A stretch of 64,000 nt of DNA from Aurelia coerulea. Taxonomy: Eukaryota > Cnidaria > Scyphozoa > Semaeostomeae > Ulmaridae. How positions within the stretch are numbered: position 1 is the stretch's first letter; the number at the start of each line of letters is the position of its first letter. Below the pieces are notes generated by a model. That model was not told the DNA's origin, ran no database searches, and saw only the letters and a list, made by a program, of their open reading frames with translations. The stretch spans positions 9,584,001 to 9,648,000 of the forward strand of contig CM076960.1 of assembly GCA_039566865.1 (NCBI GenBank), read 5' to 3'. Positions 54,860-64,000 of the stretch are shown piece after piece. A program made the position numbers and the translations under genes.

Positions 54860-56866
54860 TCATGCACCATTTTGATCCAATATGTTTTTCAGCTGTTGGT
54901 ATTTCGTTTCTTTACTCCTGTATGATTCTGACATGTACAAATCGAAGCATACAGTTACTTCTATGATCTCACATTCTTTTTTGTTTGACTTTATCTCTAA
55001 TAAATCAGGTTTCCGGTTATTCATTTGCTGCAGTTCAGTTCGTAAATCTGGAAATGCTGTTTCTGCCATCCTATTTACAAAGAAAACTGATGTTTGATTG
55101 TATCGACGCATCTTTTGATAAACAGCATCTACTATCCTATCATGTCGCTTTGAGTAGAGATCTTTGAACTTTTTGCAGGAGTTCATCAAATGAGTTACTG
55201 ATTCCGTATGATGGTTACAGAAAAAGCATTTTTTCTCGTGATCTTTGTTCCAAAAATGTATCAGCTGATTGCAAGGTATTTGATTCATCCTTGCTCGTAG
55301 CACAAATTTCACCAGGCTGTCTGAATGTTTCCATATTTATATGATAAAGAAGTGGGACGGCCCAGACTGTAAATGTAGTGCCTGTCAATACGTATCAATG
55401 AACTAGTTTTCTTTAGTTTTCTATATTTAGTTAGATTATCAAAATACTGTAAAAATATTTATTTATGTAATTATATATATCCATCGATTTAGATTAGTTT
55501 ACTTTGTACATTTGTATATAGTAAGCTAGAGTATGTACATAATCGATGTAAAATAATTTGACAAACAAACAAATCCACCCGTAGTAAATTTGATGTGATA
55601 TTTTCCGATCAATCCCATCCATTCCTATAAATTTCCCTTGAAACCTGAGTTCTGAGCATTTGGCTAAGTCCAATTTTTCCATTTCTCGCTCGATCTCTTG
55701 CTTCAGGTTTCTCTGTTGAAGTTCCTTTCCGTCGACAAAAACTTTCGCCAAACTGTTTTCGTATACGACACAACCTTTTAATTTGTTCACTTGGAATAGA
55801 AGATCTGGCCAATCTGAACTTCCACCATATGTTTTATTCTTGACCAATCTGTCGTTATCATCTAATTGATAGCCTAAAAAGTTCTTTTCACAATTCGTTG
55901 TTCTTACTCCCCTCGATCTCATATCCAAACTTAACGATTCTCTTGCCATATTCCTTATATTTTCTTCTTCGTGGTTTAGCATTTTGATAAGATTAGAAAT
56001 TCGTGTAGCTCTGTAAACATTGGATGGCTTCTTTACACCAAGACCCCCATGTAGCCTGCCAACGAAAAAGACTTTATCCGTTGCTTTAGGATACAATCCA
56101 AACATAGCTCTTATGACACAGCTGACTTTACTGTCCATTCCTTCTAGTTGTTTTTCCTCTATTCTTGTATTATCAAAATGATGTAATATTTTGGCCAGGG
56201 CCATGTTGTTAAAAGCGCTAAGTTTTAGGGGGATTGGAAGAGAACTACCCTCGATCTTATCTATTGTTTCTTTAAACTCTTCGATAAAGCCTTCAACTTG
56301 CTTTGGATCTTCACCATAAATGCTAAGAGATTTACCGAGATATTTGTATGCCTGTGATCTCTTATATGTTTCGATCTTTTCTCCTTGAATCTCTATCACC
56401 GGTCGCCTATCACTCTTCCCTTTATACCAGTTATTTCCTGAACGCCTTTCGTAGAACAGGGCACATTTCGATCCTTTTACTTTTAATCCAGCATCATTAA
56501 AGAGTGGTTCACTTATTTCTATCATTTCTTTGAGCATCTGGAAATCATAAGAAATCATCGCGATATCATCTGCATATGTCTGGAGAGGTAGGGGGTTAAT
56601 GCTCCTTTCATTTTCAATATTAAGAGCTATCAAAGCATAATCGAATGCTGGCGTAAGGACTCTATTTACTATCATTAGAAATATGATGACGCTAAGTGGA
56701 TCCCCTGTTTTTGTACCCCTCGTGATGTAAACCTTTTTTGACAAAGTATTTCCAGATATGACTTGAAAACATGCTCCCTCATATATATGCTCGATGATTT
56801 TACAATACGTAGCAGGGATGTCATACTCGTTCAGAGTCTCTATCATTTTATCATGCTGGATTATGG
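54860..56866 (-). pseudogene. R2-superclade reverse transcriptase and restriction-like endonuclease
   Basis: The reverse transcriptase part (56866-55560) shows TRGTKTGDPLSVIIF and the catalytic QTYADDIAMIS (about 56570), followed by a long open C-terminal region (KYLGKSLSIYGEDPKQ, GGLGVKKPSNVYRATR). After the inserted LINE tail the same strand resumes (55312-54860) with RARMNQIPCNQ, a CCHC finger CFFCNHHTESVTHLMNSC, and the nuclease core RKPDLLEI ... CEIIEVTVCFD. That order (RT, finger, PD-(D/E)xK nuclease) is the R2-superclade signature. The N-terminal half is missing because of the truncation at the microsatellite. Apart from the insertion it has few defects. Confidence 0.78.
55322..55570 (+). 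mobile_element. LINE 3' end inserted in the R2-superclade copy
   Basis: The last codons of a polymerase (YMIKKWDGPDCKCSACQY, stop at 55404-55406) and about 160 bp of 3' untranslated region ending TTGACAAACAAACAAA. The end motif matches IKEWDGKRCKCLICK of the copy at 48571. No clear target duplication was seen. Confidence 0.65.
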
Positions 56867-57761
<895 letters not shown>

Positions 57762-57784
57762 ATAATAATAATAATAATAATAAT
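57762..57784. repeat. (AAT)n tract
   Basis: Seven to eight units between the PLE and Dong-like copy F. Confidence 0.95.
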
Positions 57785-58788
57785 TGTTGAGTCTGATGGC
57801 ATTACTTTGCCAGATGACAAAACGATCAAAAATTTAAAAGAAGAGGAAAGCTACAAGTACCTAGGTGGTGGTAAAGGACTTTTTCGCATTGAAGATACGA
57901 TAGAAACATCGAGAATTGGGCAAGAAGAAACTGTCGAGGAGAAACTGTTGAGTGCAGCTAGAAGATCAGACATGGAATTAATGAAACCGTGAAAGAATGC
58001 AATGCAAACACCAAAGAGCAAAAGAACGCAAAAAAGCTGGAAGAGGATGATTGGGTACAGCATGGCCAATTTATTCGACAAACTGAGGATATTGCTGGAG
58101 AGTAAAGGCGGAAATTGTTGACAAATAGTAGCATTAATAGGGAGACAGATACTCATCCTAGCAGTACGAGAGCAATCCATTAAGTTGAACCTCATCAAAG
58201 CCAAAATCGACAAAACAGAGGAGGACACATAGCGAATGCAGCAAAATGGCCCAGAAAGAATACAAACGTAGACGTGATTGGGTCAGGAGAAGAATTCATT
58301 GGTATATTTGCAGAAAGTTTTGAGATACATGCAGGCGAGAAGTGGTACAACCATGAGCCAGAAAGTGTTGTCGAAAATGATACTGGCAAGGTACTTTGGG
58401 ACTTTCCTATTCAGACCAACCATATAATTGAAGCTAGAAGGCCAAATTTGATTTTAATAAAGAAGAACGAAAACAGTTGCATTATCGTTAAATTTGCCAT
58501 CACATATGATACCCGAATAAAGCAGGAGGAGAAACAAATAGTTGATCAATAGCAAGAGTTTAGAAAGAGAACTCCAGAAATTAGATTGTAATGAGAGTAA
58601 AAGTAGTTCCTAGTCAAGGGGGCATTAGGAACACCAACAAAAGAACTAGCGATCGAGACCAGGATTGAAGAGATGCAGAAGACTGTAATACAGAAGTCTG
58701 CAAGGATCCTGAGAAAATTCCTTGAAAAAAGAGGCGACTTGCTGTCACCAATATCAAGAAGACATTACCATTGAATGAAATGAAATTT

Positions 58789-58790
<2 letters not shown>
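57785..58790 (+). mobile_element. Dong/R4-like LINE, degenerate copy F
   Basis: Coding traces in several frames, in element order: GITLPDDKTIKNLKEEESYK with YLG (the region after the reverse transcriptase), an internal deletion to GKGLFRIEDT, then HGQFIRQTED, and a nuclease remnant EARRPNLIL ... CIIVKFAITYD (about 58430-58510), ending near ARILRKFLE. Multiple stops and shifts are present. It is the most decayed of the seven copies. It ends at the (AAT)n tract 58791. Confidence 0.75.
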
Positions 58791-58867
<77 letters not shown>

Positions 58868-58868
58868 T
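58791..58868. repeat. (TAA)n tract
   Basis: About 26 units with one TTAA interruption. Left flank of the full-length Dong-like element. Confidence 0.95.
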
Positions 58869-61800
58869 GGTCCTGGGTATGACATAAAACTACATCCGGT
58901 TGTGGAGTTTCGACGTGGGAGAATGAGGTTCCCCTTTGCCACAGCTACCTCCAGGTCACCCTTGAGCAAGGTGTAATACCTGTTAGCTCTCCCCGAGACC
59001 ATGAAATACCGGGTTGGCGTCCGGCGGGGGCTAGTCTGTCTCATGGGTGGGGTGGGACTCTTTAGTCTTGGTTGACAGCCTCCCTAGAGATGGTGTCTCG
59101 ATAAAAATACCGGTGGTTGTGACACCTATCACCACAAACCTCATCATGAGTGAAAATGAACCAAAACAGAAATGTAAATAACGACGTGAATGGCACTGGA
59201 ACTTCAAGTGAAGGTGCCTCGTCCGGCAGGTGTTCTGTGGAAGAGCAGCGCAGACCCGGTCGTAACCAAGCGACTGCCAGAATGAAGTGGACGAAAGAAA
59301 TGAATATTGTTGTAATGGAATGTTTTTATAGTGCTAACCCATTTGACGAGAATGGTGTGCCAATAAGGGGATACCGTCAGCGGATGTATAGAGAATGGAG
59401 AGAAAGAGGAATGTTTAACACCAGTGAACAAAGACTGTCTGACCAGGCCAGAGCCATCAGGAAAAATGGTTGGTTGTCAGAGGTGGAATTGGAGGCCATA
59501 AGGAGAAGATTGGCACAACGGAGTGAAGAAGAACAGCAAGAAGTTAATGATATTATTCATGGGGAAGAAGCTTTGCCAAGTTTGAATAATGCTGAGGTTG
59601 AGATGAATGAGGCCAATGCGGCTGAAATTGCAATTGAAGTCAATGAGGCAGCAGCAATAACACCTGAAGAGCAACTGATCATTGATGAAGTAAGAGGACT
59701 GATGTTACAAGGAGAAACAAATGATAACATCATGTTTAAGAAAGTTGATCAAAAGAGATTAAGTGAAGAAACACGAAAAGTTAATGGAGCCATTAAACAC
59801 CTTGTGACAGCAGATGTCACGCAGACTAATAACCTCATTAAAGCAGCTAGTCGTTGGGTAGCTAAACAGCTAGGATTAAAGAACATAAAGAAGGGGAAGA
59901 AAGAGGAGCCATGGTGGAAGCGACGTATTGAAGGAGATATAAAGAAGTTGAAGAAAGATATCAATATACTTGAAAGAGAAAAAAGAGGTCAGACTGGTGT
60001 GAGAGGGAAAAGGAAGGTCAAGAGTTTAGGTGATAGGTATGGAATCAAAAGAAAAGGTCTCACAACTATTATTGAAGAATTGAAGCAAAGGTTGGTAGCA
60101 AAAGCTGCGAAGATAAAGAGGTATGGAGATAGAATAACACAATTCAGACAGAATCGAATGTTTGCAGTGGAGCAGAAAAAAGTGTATAAAGAACTGAACC
60201 GGGAAGCTAGTGGCGAGAGTGTAATACCGGATGCTGAAGAGAGTAAAAAGTTTTGGAGTGAGATCTGGAGCATAGAAAAAGGACATAACAGACAAGCAGA
60301 TTGGTTGCAAGATCTGAAAAGAGAACAAAACAACGTGAATATGAGAGAGATGGAGATCACAGTAGAGATGGTTAAAAAACAGAGTAGAAAGATCCCTAAT
60401 TGGAAGGCTCCAGGAAGAGACGGTGTCCAAGGCTATTGGATCAAGCAACTGTCATCATTGCACGAAAGAATAGCAAATCAGCTGAATGAAATCATATGTG
60501 GCGCAAACCGGCTACCTGAGTGGATGACATATGGGAGGACTGTTCTATGTCAGAAGGATCCTGCTAAGGGCAGAGCAGTTGATAATTATCGACCCATATC
60601 CTGCCTACCCTTAATGTGGAAGTTACTCACGGGCATGATTGCAGAAGAGATATATGGTTTCTTGGAAAGGGAGAAAATATTACCAGATGAACAGAAGGGT
60701 TGTCGAAAGGGGAGTCGTGGAACAAAGGACCAACTATTGATAGACAAAACTGTGCTGAAAGATTGTAAAAGGAGAAAGACTAATCTAGCTATGGCGTGGA
60801 TTGACTACAAAAAGGCATACGACATGGTTCCCCATAGCTGGATTATAGAGTGCCTGGAAACATTCGGGATAGCAGAGAATGTTAGAACATTCATGAGTGA
60901 CAGTATGCGATCATGGAAGCTAGAATTAACATCGGCTGGTGAAAGGTTGGGAGATGTGCATATTCAGAGAGGAATTTTCCAGGGGGACAGCCTATCTCCA
61001 CTACTGTTTGTGTTATGTCTGATTCCACTGACATTGATCTTGAGGAAAGTAGCAGCTTTTTATGAATGGGGTGACAAGGAATTCAGAGTCAATCATCTAT
61101 TATTCATGGATGATCTCAAATTGTTTGCCAAGAATCAGGACCAAATAGATTCACTAGTACAAACTGTACATCTCTTCAGCGAAGACATCGGGATGCAATT
61201 CGGTTTAAAAAAGTGTGGAGTGCTGGTAATGAAGAGAGGAAAAGTTGTGAACCAAAATGGTATTGCGCTTCCGAATGGGCAAATTATGAAAGAAATCGAT
61301 GAAAATGGATACAAGTATCTGGGTATTGTGGAAATGGATAAGATCAAAGAAACGGACATGAAAGACAAGTTTGCAAGCGAATATAAAAGGAGGTTGAAAT
61401 TGGTTTTAAAATCGAAATTGAATGGCAGGAATAAGATCTTGGCAATTAACACGTGGGCTGTATCAGTATTGAGATATGGAGCAGGTATCCTGAAATGGAC
61501 AAAGGATGAATTAAAGAAAATGGATAGGAAATCGAGGAAGATCATGACAATACATGGTGCATTTCACCCTAAGAGTGATACAGACAGGTTATATTTGACT
61601 AGAGAGAAAGGGGGACGTGGACTGATTAGCTGCGAGGATTGCGTTAGAAGTGAGGAGAATAATTTGGGGTGGTATGTCAGGAATTCTGTTGAGTCATTGA
61701 TTCGAGGTGTTAGGCTTGCTAAAGTGATAGACACTGAATATGTTGTCAGTAAGGATGAGTTCAAAAGGATATGGATGAATGAGAAAGAACAAGGATGGAA

Positions 61801-62656
61801 GGAAAAAAGAATGTATGGTCAGTTTGTTAGAGAGATGCCGGAATCAATCGATGCAAAGGAGACATGGAAGTGGCTGAGAAAAGCTGATCTAAAGATACAA
61901 ACGGAGTCACTTTTGTGTGCAGCACAAGAACAGGCCCTCCGAACAAATTATGTTAAACACCATATTGACAAATCAGCAGAGTCACCACTTTGTAGGATGT
62001 GCGAAGAGAAAGGCGAAACTGTACATCACATTGTCAGTGAGTGCAAGAAGTTGGCACAGAAAGAATATAAACGAAGACACGACAATGTTGCGAGAATGGT
62101 GCATTGGCATTTATGCAAGAAATATGATCTAGAAAGGGCAGACAAATGGTATGAGCATTCCCCTGACGGTGTAGTTGAAACTGACGAGGTAAAGCTACTA
62201 TGGGATGTGAACATTCAATGTGATCATGTAATCGAGGCAAGGAGACCGGACATAGTTGTTGTGAATAAAGGTGAAAGAAAATGCACTATAATTGACATTG
62301 CTGTGCCAGGTGATAGTAGGACTAGTGACAAGGAAAAAGAGAAAGTGGATAAATATCAAGATTTGAAAAGGGAAATCAAGAGGATTTGGAACATGAGAAG
62401 TGTGATAGTAGTACCTGTGATTGTCGGTGCACTTGGAAGTGTAACCAAGAAACTGGATGAATGGCTGGAAAAACTGGACATCACAATAAATACAGCAATC
62501 CTACAGAAGACGACGCTATTAGGAACAGCCAAGATATTGAGAAAAGTACTTGAGTACTAAAAGAGAATGACCCCAAGGGACCCTTGGTCATGGGTTGTGA
62601 CCCGCTCCCTTGGGATGTAAATTCGGCGATGAGAACTGCCAGTGCTTAAAGAAAAT
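58869..62656 (+). mobile_element. Full-length Dong/R4-like LINE in (TAA)n
   Basis: A 5' leader of 287 bp, one long ORF, and a 3' untranslated region of 95 bp that contains inverted CCCAAGGGA/TCCCTTGGG motifs. It lies between (TAA)n and (AAT)n on the same strand. The leader is shared with copy A (36736). Bombyx Dong, of the R4 clade, was described from TAA repeats, and R4-clade elements are site-specific through a restriction-like nuclease. The copy looks potentially complete. Confidence 0.88.
59156..62560 (+). CDS. Dong/R4-like polyprotein: Myb-like domain, RT, CCHC finger, restriction-like endonuclease
   Basis: About 1134 residues from the ATG at 59156; a GTG two codons upstream is also in frame, and an ATG at 59146 is in a closed frame. 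Residues 45-115 (MKWTKEMNIVVMECFYSANP, NGWLSEVELEAIRR) look like a Myb/SANT-type DNA-binding region. A basic helical region precedes the reverse transcriptase, which shows WKAPGRDGVQGYW (about 417), AWIDYKKAYDMVPH (547), RGIFQGDSLSPLLF (606) and LFMDDLKLFA (652). C-terminal parts are EQALRTNYVKHHIDK, the CCHC finger CRMCEEKGETVHHIVSEC (948), and the nuclease RRPDIVVV ... CTIIDIAVPGD (1030-1050). The nuclease cuts the target and the RT primes on it. All catalytic positions are present and no break is seen, so this is the best candidate for an active element here. Confidence 0.9.
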   Translation: MNQNRNVNNDVNGTGTSSEGASSGRCSVEEQRRPGRNQATARMKWTKEMNIVVMECFYSANPFDENGVPIRGYRQRMYREWRERGMFNTSEQRLSDQARAIRKNGWLSEVELEAIRRRLAQRSEEEQQEVNDIIHGEEALPSLNNAEVEMNEANAAEIAIEVNEAAAITPEEQLIIDEVRGLMLQGETNDNIMFKKVDQKRLSEETRKVNGAIKHLVTADVTQTNNLIKAASRWVAKQLGLKNIKKGKKEEPWWKRRIEGDIKKLKKDINILEREKRGQTGVRGKRKVKSLGDRYGIKRKGLTTIIEELKQRLVAKAAKIKRYGDRITQFRQNRMFAVEQKKVYKELNREASGESVIPDAEESKKFWSEIWSIEKGHNRQADWLQDLKREQNNVNMREMEITVEMVKKQSRKIPNWKAPGRDGVQGYWIKQLSSLHERIANQLNEIICGANRLPEWMTYGRTVLCQKDPAKGRAVDNYRPISCLPLMWKLLTGMIAEEIYGFLEREKILPDEQKGCRKGSRGTKDQLLIDKTVLKDCKRRKTNLAMAWIDYKKAYDMVPHSWIIECLETFGIAENVRTFMSDSMRSWKLELTSAGERLGDVHIQRGIFQGDSLSPLLFVLCLIPLTLILRKVAAFYEWGDKEFRVNHLLFMDDLKLFAKNQDQIDSLVQTVHLFSEDIGMQFGLKKCGVLVMKRGKVVNQNGIALPNGQIMKEIDENGYKYLGIVEMDKIKETDMKDKFASEYKRRLKLVLKSKLNGRNKILAINTWAVSVLRYGAGILKWTKDELKKMDRKSRKIMTIHGAFHPKSDTDRLYLTREKGGRGLISCEDCVRSEENNLGWYVRNSVESLIRGVRLAKVIDTEYVVSKDEFKRIWMNEKEQGWKEKRMYGQFVREMPESIDAKETWKWLRKADLKIQTESLLCAAQEQALRTNYVKHHIDKSAESPLCRMCEEKGETVHHIVSECKKLAQKEYKRRHDNVARMVHWHLCKKYDLERADKWYEHSPDGVVETDEVKLLWDVNIQCDHVIEARRPDIVVVNKGERKCTIIDIAVPGDSRTSDKEKEKVDKYQDLKREIKRIWNMRSVIVVPVIVGALGSVTKKLDEWLEKLDITINTAILQKTTLLGTAKILRKVLEY

Positions 62657-62682
62657 ATAATAATAATAATAATAATAATAAT
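62657..62682. repeat. (AAT)n tract
   Basis: Eight to nine units after the Dong-like 3' end. Confidence 0.95.
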
Positions 62683-62766
62683 GACGTGTGCTGACGAAGA
62701 TTTTTAATCGAAACGTTCCAAGATTCTAACAGTTGTGTTTTTATTATTTCATTTCTGTTAATTTTT
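62683..62766 (+). mobile_element. Minimal PLE 3' end with hammerhead-like core
   Basis: Only about 84 bp between two (AAT)n tracts: GTGTG, CTGACGA, GATTTTTAATC stem, GAAACGTT, a loop, AACAGTTGTGTTTTTATT, and a TCTGTTAATTTTTGATAAT end. It matches the last part of the PLE at 52865-52965. Retaining little more than the core may be chance truncation or reflect a structural stop for the enzyme. Confidence 0.75.
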
Positions 62767-62767
62767 G

Positions 62768-62859
<92 letters not shown>

Positions 62860-62860
62860 T
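62767..62860. repeat. (AAT)n tract
   Basis: About 31 units. The last tract of the cluster; the next element's TIR begins immediately at 62861. Confidence 0.95.
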
Positions 62861-63901
62861 CCCATCGCCCTGTTCCGATCACTGAAAAAGAAACCTTGAG
62901 TTACTTGGCCTATGTAAATTTTATCGGAAAAGTTAATGCTAATGAATTGTTCCTTATTTCATAGTTTAAAAGATAGAAACCAGTTATTGTACATTTAGCG
63001 ACCGTCTTCTGTAAAATCGTTTTCGGAAAACACAGCGATAAAATCGAGATATCTTCATTCCATCGCCCTGTTCCGATCACGCAAACTCGCGCATGAATTT
63101 CGGACGGTACCGCCGCAGAGGGCTCAAGAAAGCGTAGTTTCCAATTGAAATGGATGTCATACACATAACAAAAGATATTTATCTCATGTCATCGTTTGAT
63201 AAGTTACATTTAGTCTCTTTATTCGTTTAATGACACCATAAGCAATTTACAATTGAAATTTACAGTCTATTACAAGATAACTGGCAACACTATATCATAG
63301 CCCCCTTCCCATACTTCAATGCCCCCTGGCATTAATTCAAACCCTACCTCACGCGCATCCAAAGTCAACGAAACCCCCTGGTGATGTTTCTTTGCTTATT
63401 TCCCCTTCCACCCCGTCTCTTCATTGAGAGAGAATCTCAGAATTCGAAGCTAACCCTCGTGATCGGAAGAGGGCGATCTGTAGCCTATCTGACTGCAGTT
63501 AGAACTTTACCCCCGGCTGGGAAGCAGAAGATATTATGATCGAAATTTTTTTGTTAATATTCGCGTGGAGAGTTGGAGTAAAGTTTGAAATGTTTTGACT
63601 GCGGTTCTAGTAAACAGTAGCAGAGAAACAAGAGAAAATATAATTGCTGCAAGGAAACACGAAGTGAAAAATGGCGACTGCTTGCGATTCCATCACAGGT
63701 AGGCCTCTTTCATCTTCCCATATCGCTGGATTCACACACCAGAAAAAAGTAAACCACGTCTCAACGTGAAGCTCGTGGTATCAGCAAAGTATTTTTTCGC
63801 GCGCTTTTTTAATTATAGGACCCATTCCTCTTGTAAACAAACATCCCGAGATGGTACACCAAAGCGCTCACAGGAGCCAGTGATCGGAACAGGGCGATGG
63901 G
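62861..63901. mobile_element. DNA element with 24-bp TIRs and an inner inverted pair
   Basis: Perfect inverted ends of 24 bp, starting CCCATCGCCCTGTTCCGATC at 62861 and the complement ending at 63901. A second inverted pair of about 20 bp of the same motif lies inside at 63060-63080 and 63459-63478, so the unit may be one element nested in another. No transposase frame and no clear target duplication. An ATG-plus-donor context at 63671 (ATGGCGACTGCTTGC, then CACAG|GTAGGC) resembles a first exon but is unsupported. Confidence 0.6.
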
Positions 63902-64000
63902 GCTCTATCTTTATCAATGCATTTCGGAATATATTTCCGATTGCAGAGACCAATGGCGTGGACACGGGGGGGTATGGGGTGCAATTGCCCCCCCCACTTT
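63902..64000. other. Window-end sequence, possible element terminus
   Basis: CAATGGCGTGGACACGGGGG and a following inverted GGGGTGCAATTGCCCC resemble the G/C-rich ends of the hAT family seen at 11036, but the window stops here. Confidence 0.25.

Larger units (their letters stand above)
54740..56866 (-). mobile_element. Second restriction-endonuclease LINE family (R2-superclade), 5'-truncated
   Basis: Minus strand. It starts at the (AAT)n edge (56866) inside the reverse transcriptase and runs to the nuclease end at 54860 with a short 3' end beyond. It is interrupted at about 55322-55570 by a LINE tail in the opposite orientation. Sequence and motif spacing differ clearly from the Dong-like copies. 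Confidence 0.75.

Noticed and set aside
63671..63698. Possible first exon (ATGGCGACTGCTTGC with a GTAGGC donor)
   Set aside because: Too short to judge, with no partner exon in the window, and it lies inside an inverted-repeat element.

Overview
The window is eukaryotic, animal genomic DNA. It is AT-rich and intron-bearing, dominated by nested transposable elements and (AAT)n microsatellites, with very little host coding sequence. The mixture of jockey/CR1-group LINEs, a Ngaro-type tyrosine-recombinase retrotransposon, GIY-YIG Penelope-like elements (PLEs), Dong/R4-type LINEs and hAT/Mutator-like MITEs suggests an aquatic invertebrate, most likely an anthozoan cnidarian. That assignment is an inference from element content, not proof.

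Region 1 (1-16.6 kb) is host-like. It holds a broken Rep-like (HUH endonuclease) fragment and an unrecognised gene whose last three exons (3976-4302, 8880-9189, 13763-13847) join in consistent splice phase to a 239-residue C-terminal reading frame. Its introns are packed with DNA transposons: a Mutator-like element with about 270-bp inverted repeats and a 10-bp target duplication, and a three-layer nest in which a hairpin element contains a hAT element that contains a second hAT-type element, both hAT layers with perfect 8-bp duplications.

Region 2 (16.6-30.1 kb) contains a nearly intact CR1-type LINE (esterase ORF1; endonuclease/reverse transcriptase ORF2 with one visible frameshift) abutting a complete Ngaro-type element on the minus strand (Gag, RT-RNase H, tyrosine recombinase, split repeats A1/B1/A2/B2). 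The Ngaro element carries an array of about 17 units with a 17-bp palindrome. Both may sit inside one older long-TIR DNA transposon whose ends lie at 16.6 and 30.1 kb.

Region 3 (30.1-36.7 kb) is a graveyard of minus-strand LINE and PLE fragments, one of them split by a solo LTR with a 5-bp duplication.

Region 4 (36.7-62.9 kb) is the most unusual part. At least twelve (AAT)n/(TAA)n tracts alternate with element copies. Two unrelated retroelement classes occupy them: Dong/R4-like LINEs with a restriction-like endonuclease (one full-length open copy at 58869-62656 plus at least six truncated copies, all in the same orientation) and GIY-YIG PLEs (two head-to-head inverted pairs, one long copy, one short copy and one copy of only about 84 bp). 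The PLE 3' ends carry hammerhead-ribozyme-like cores. LINEs, a second restriction-endonuclease LINE family and a foldback MITE are inserted among them.

Region 5 (62.9-64 kb) is a further inverted-repeat DNA element, and a GC-rich element-like sequence is cut by the window end.
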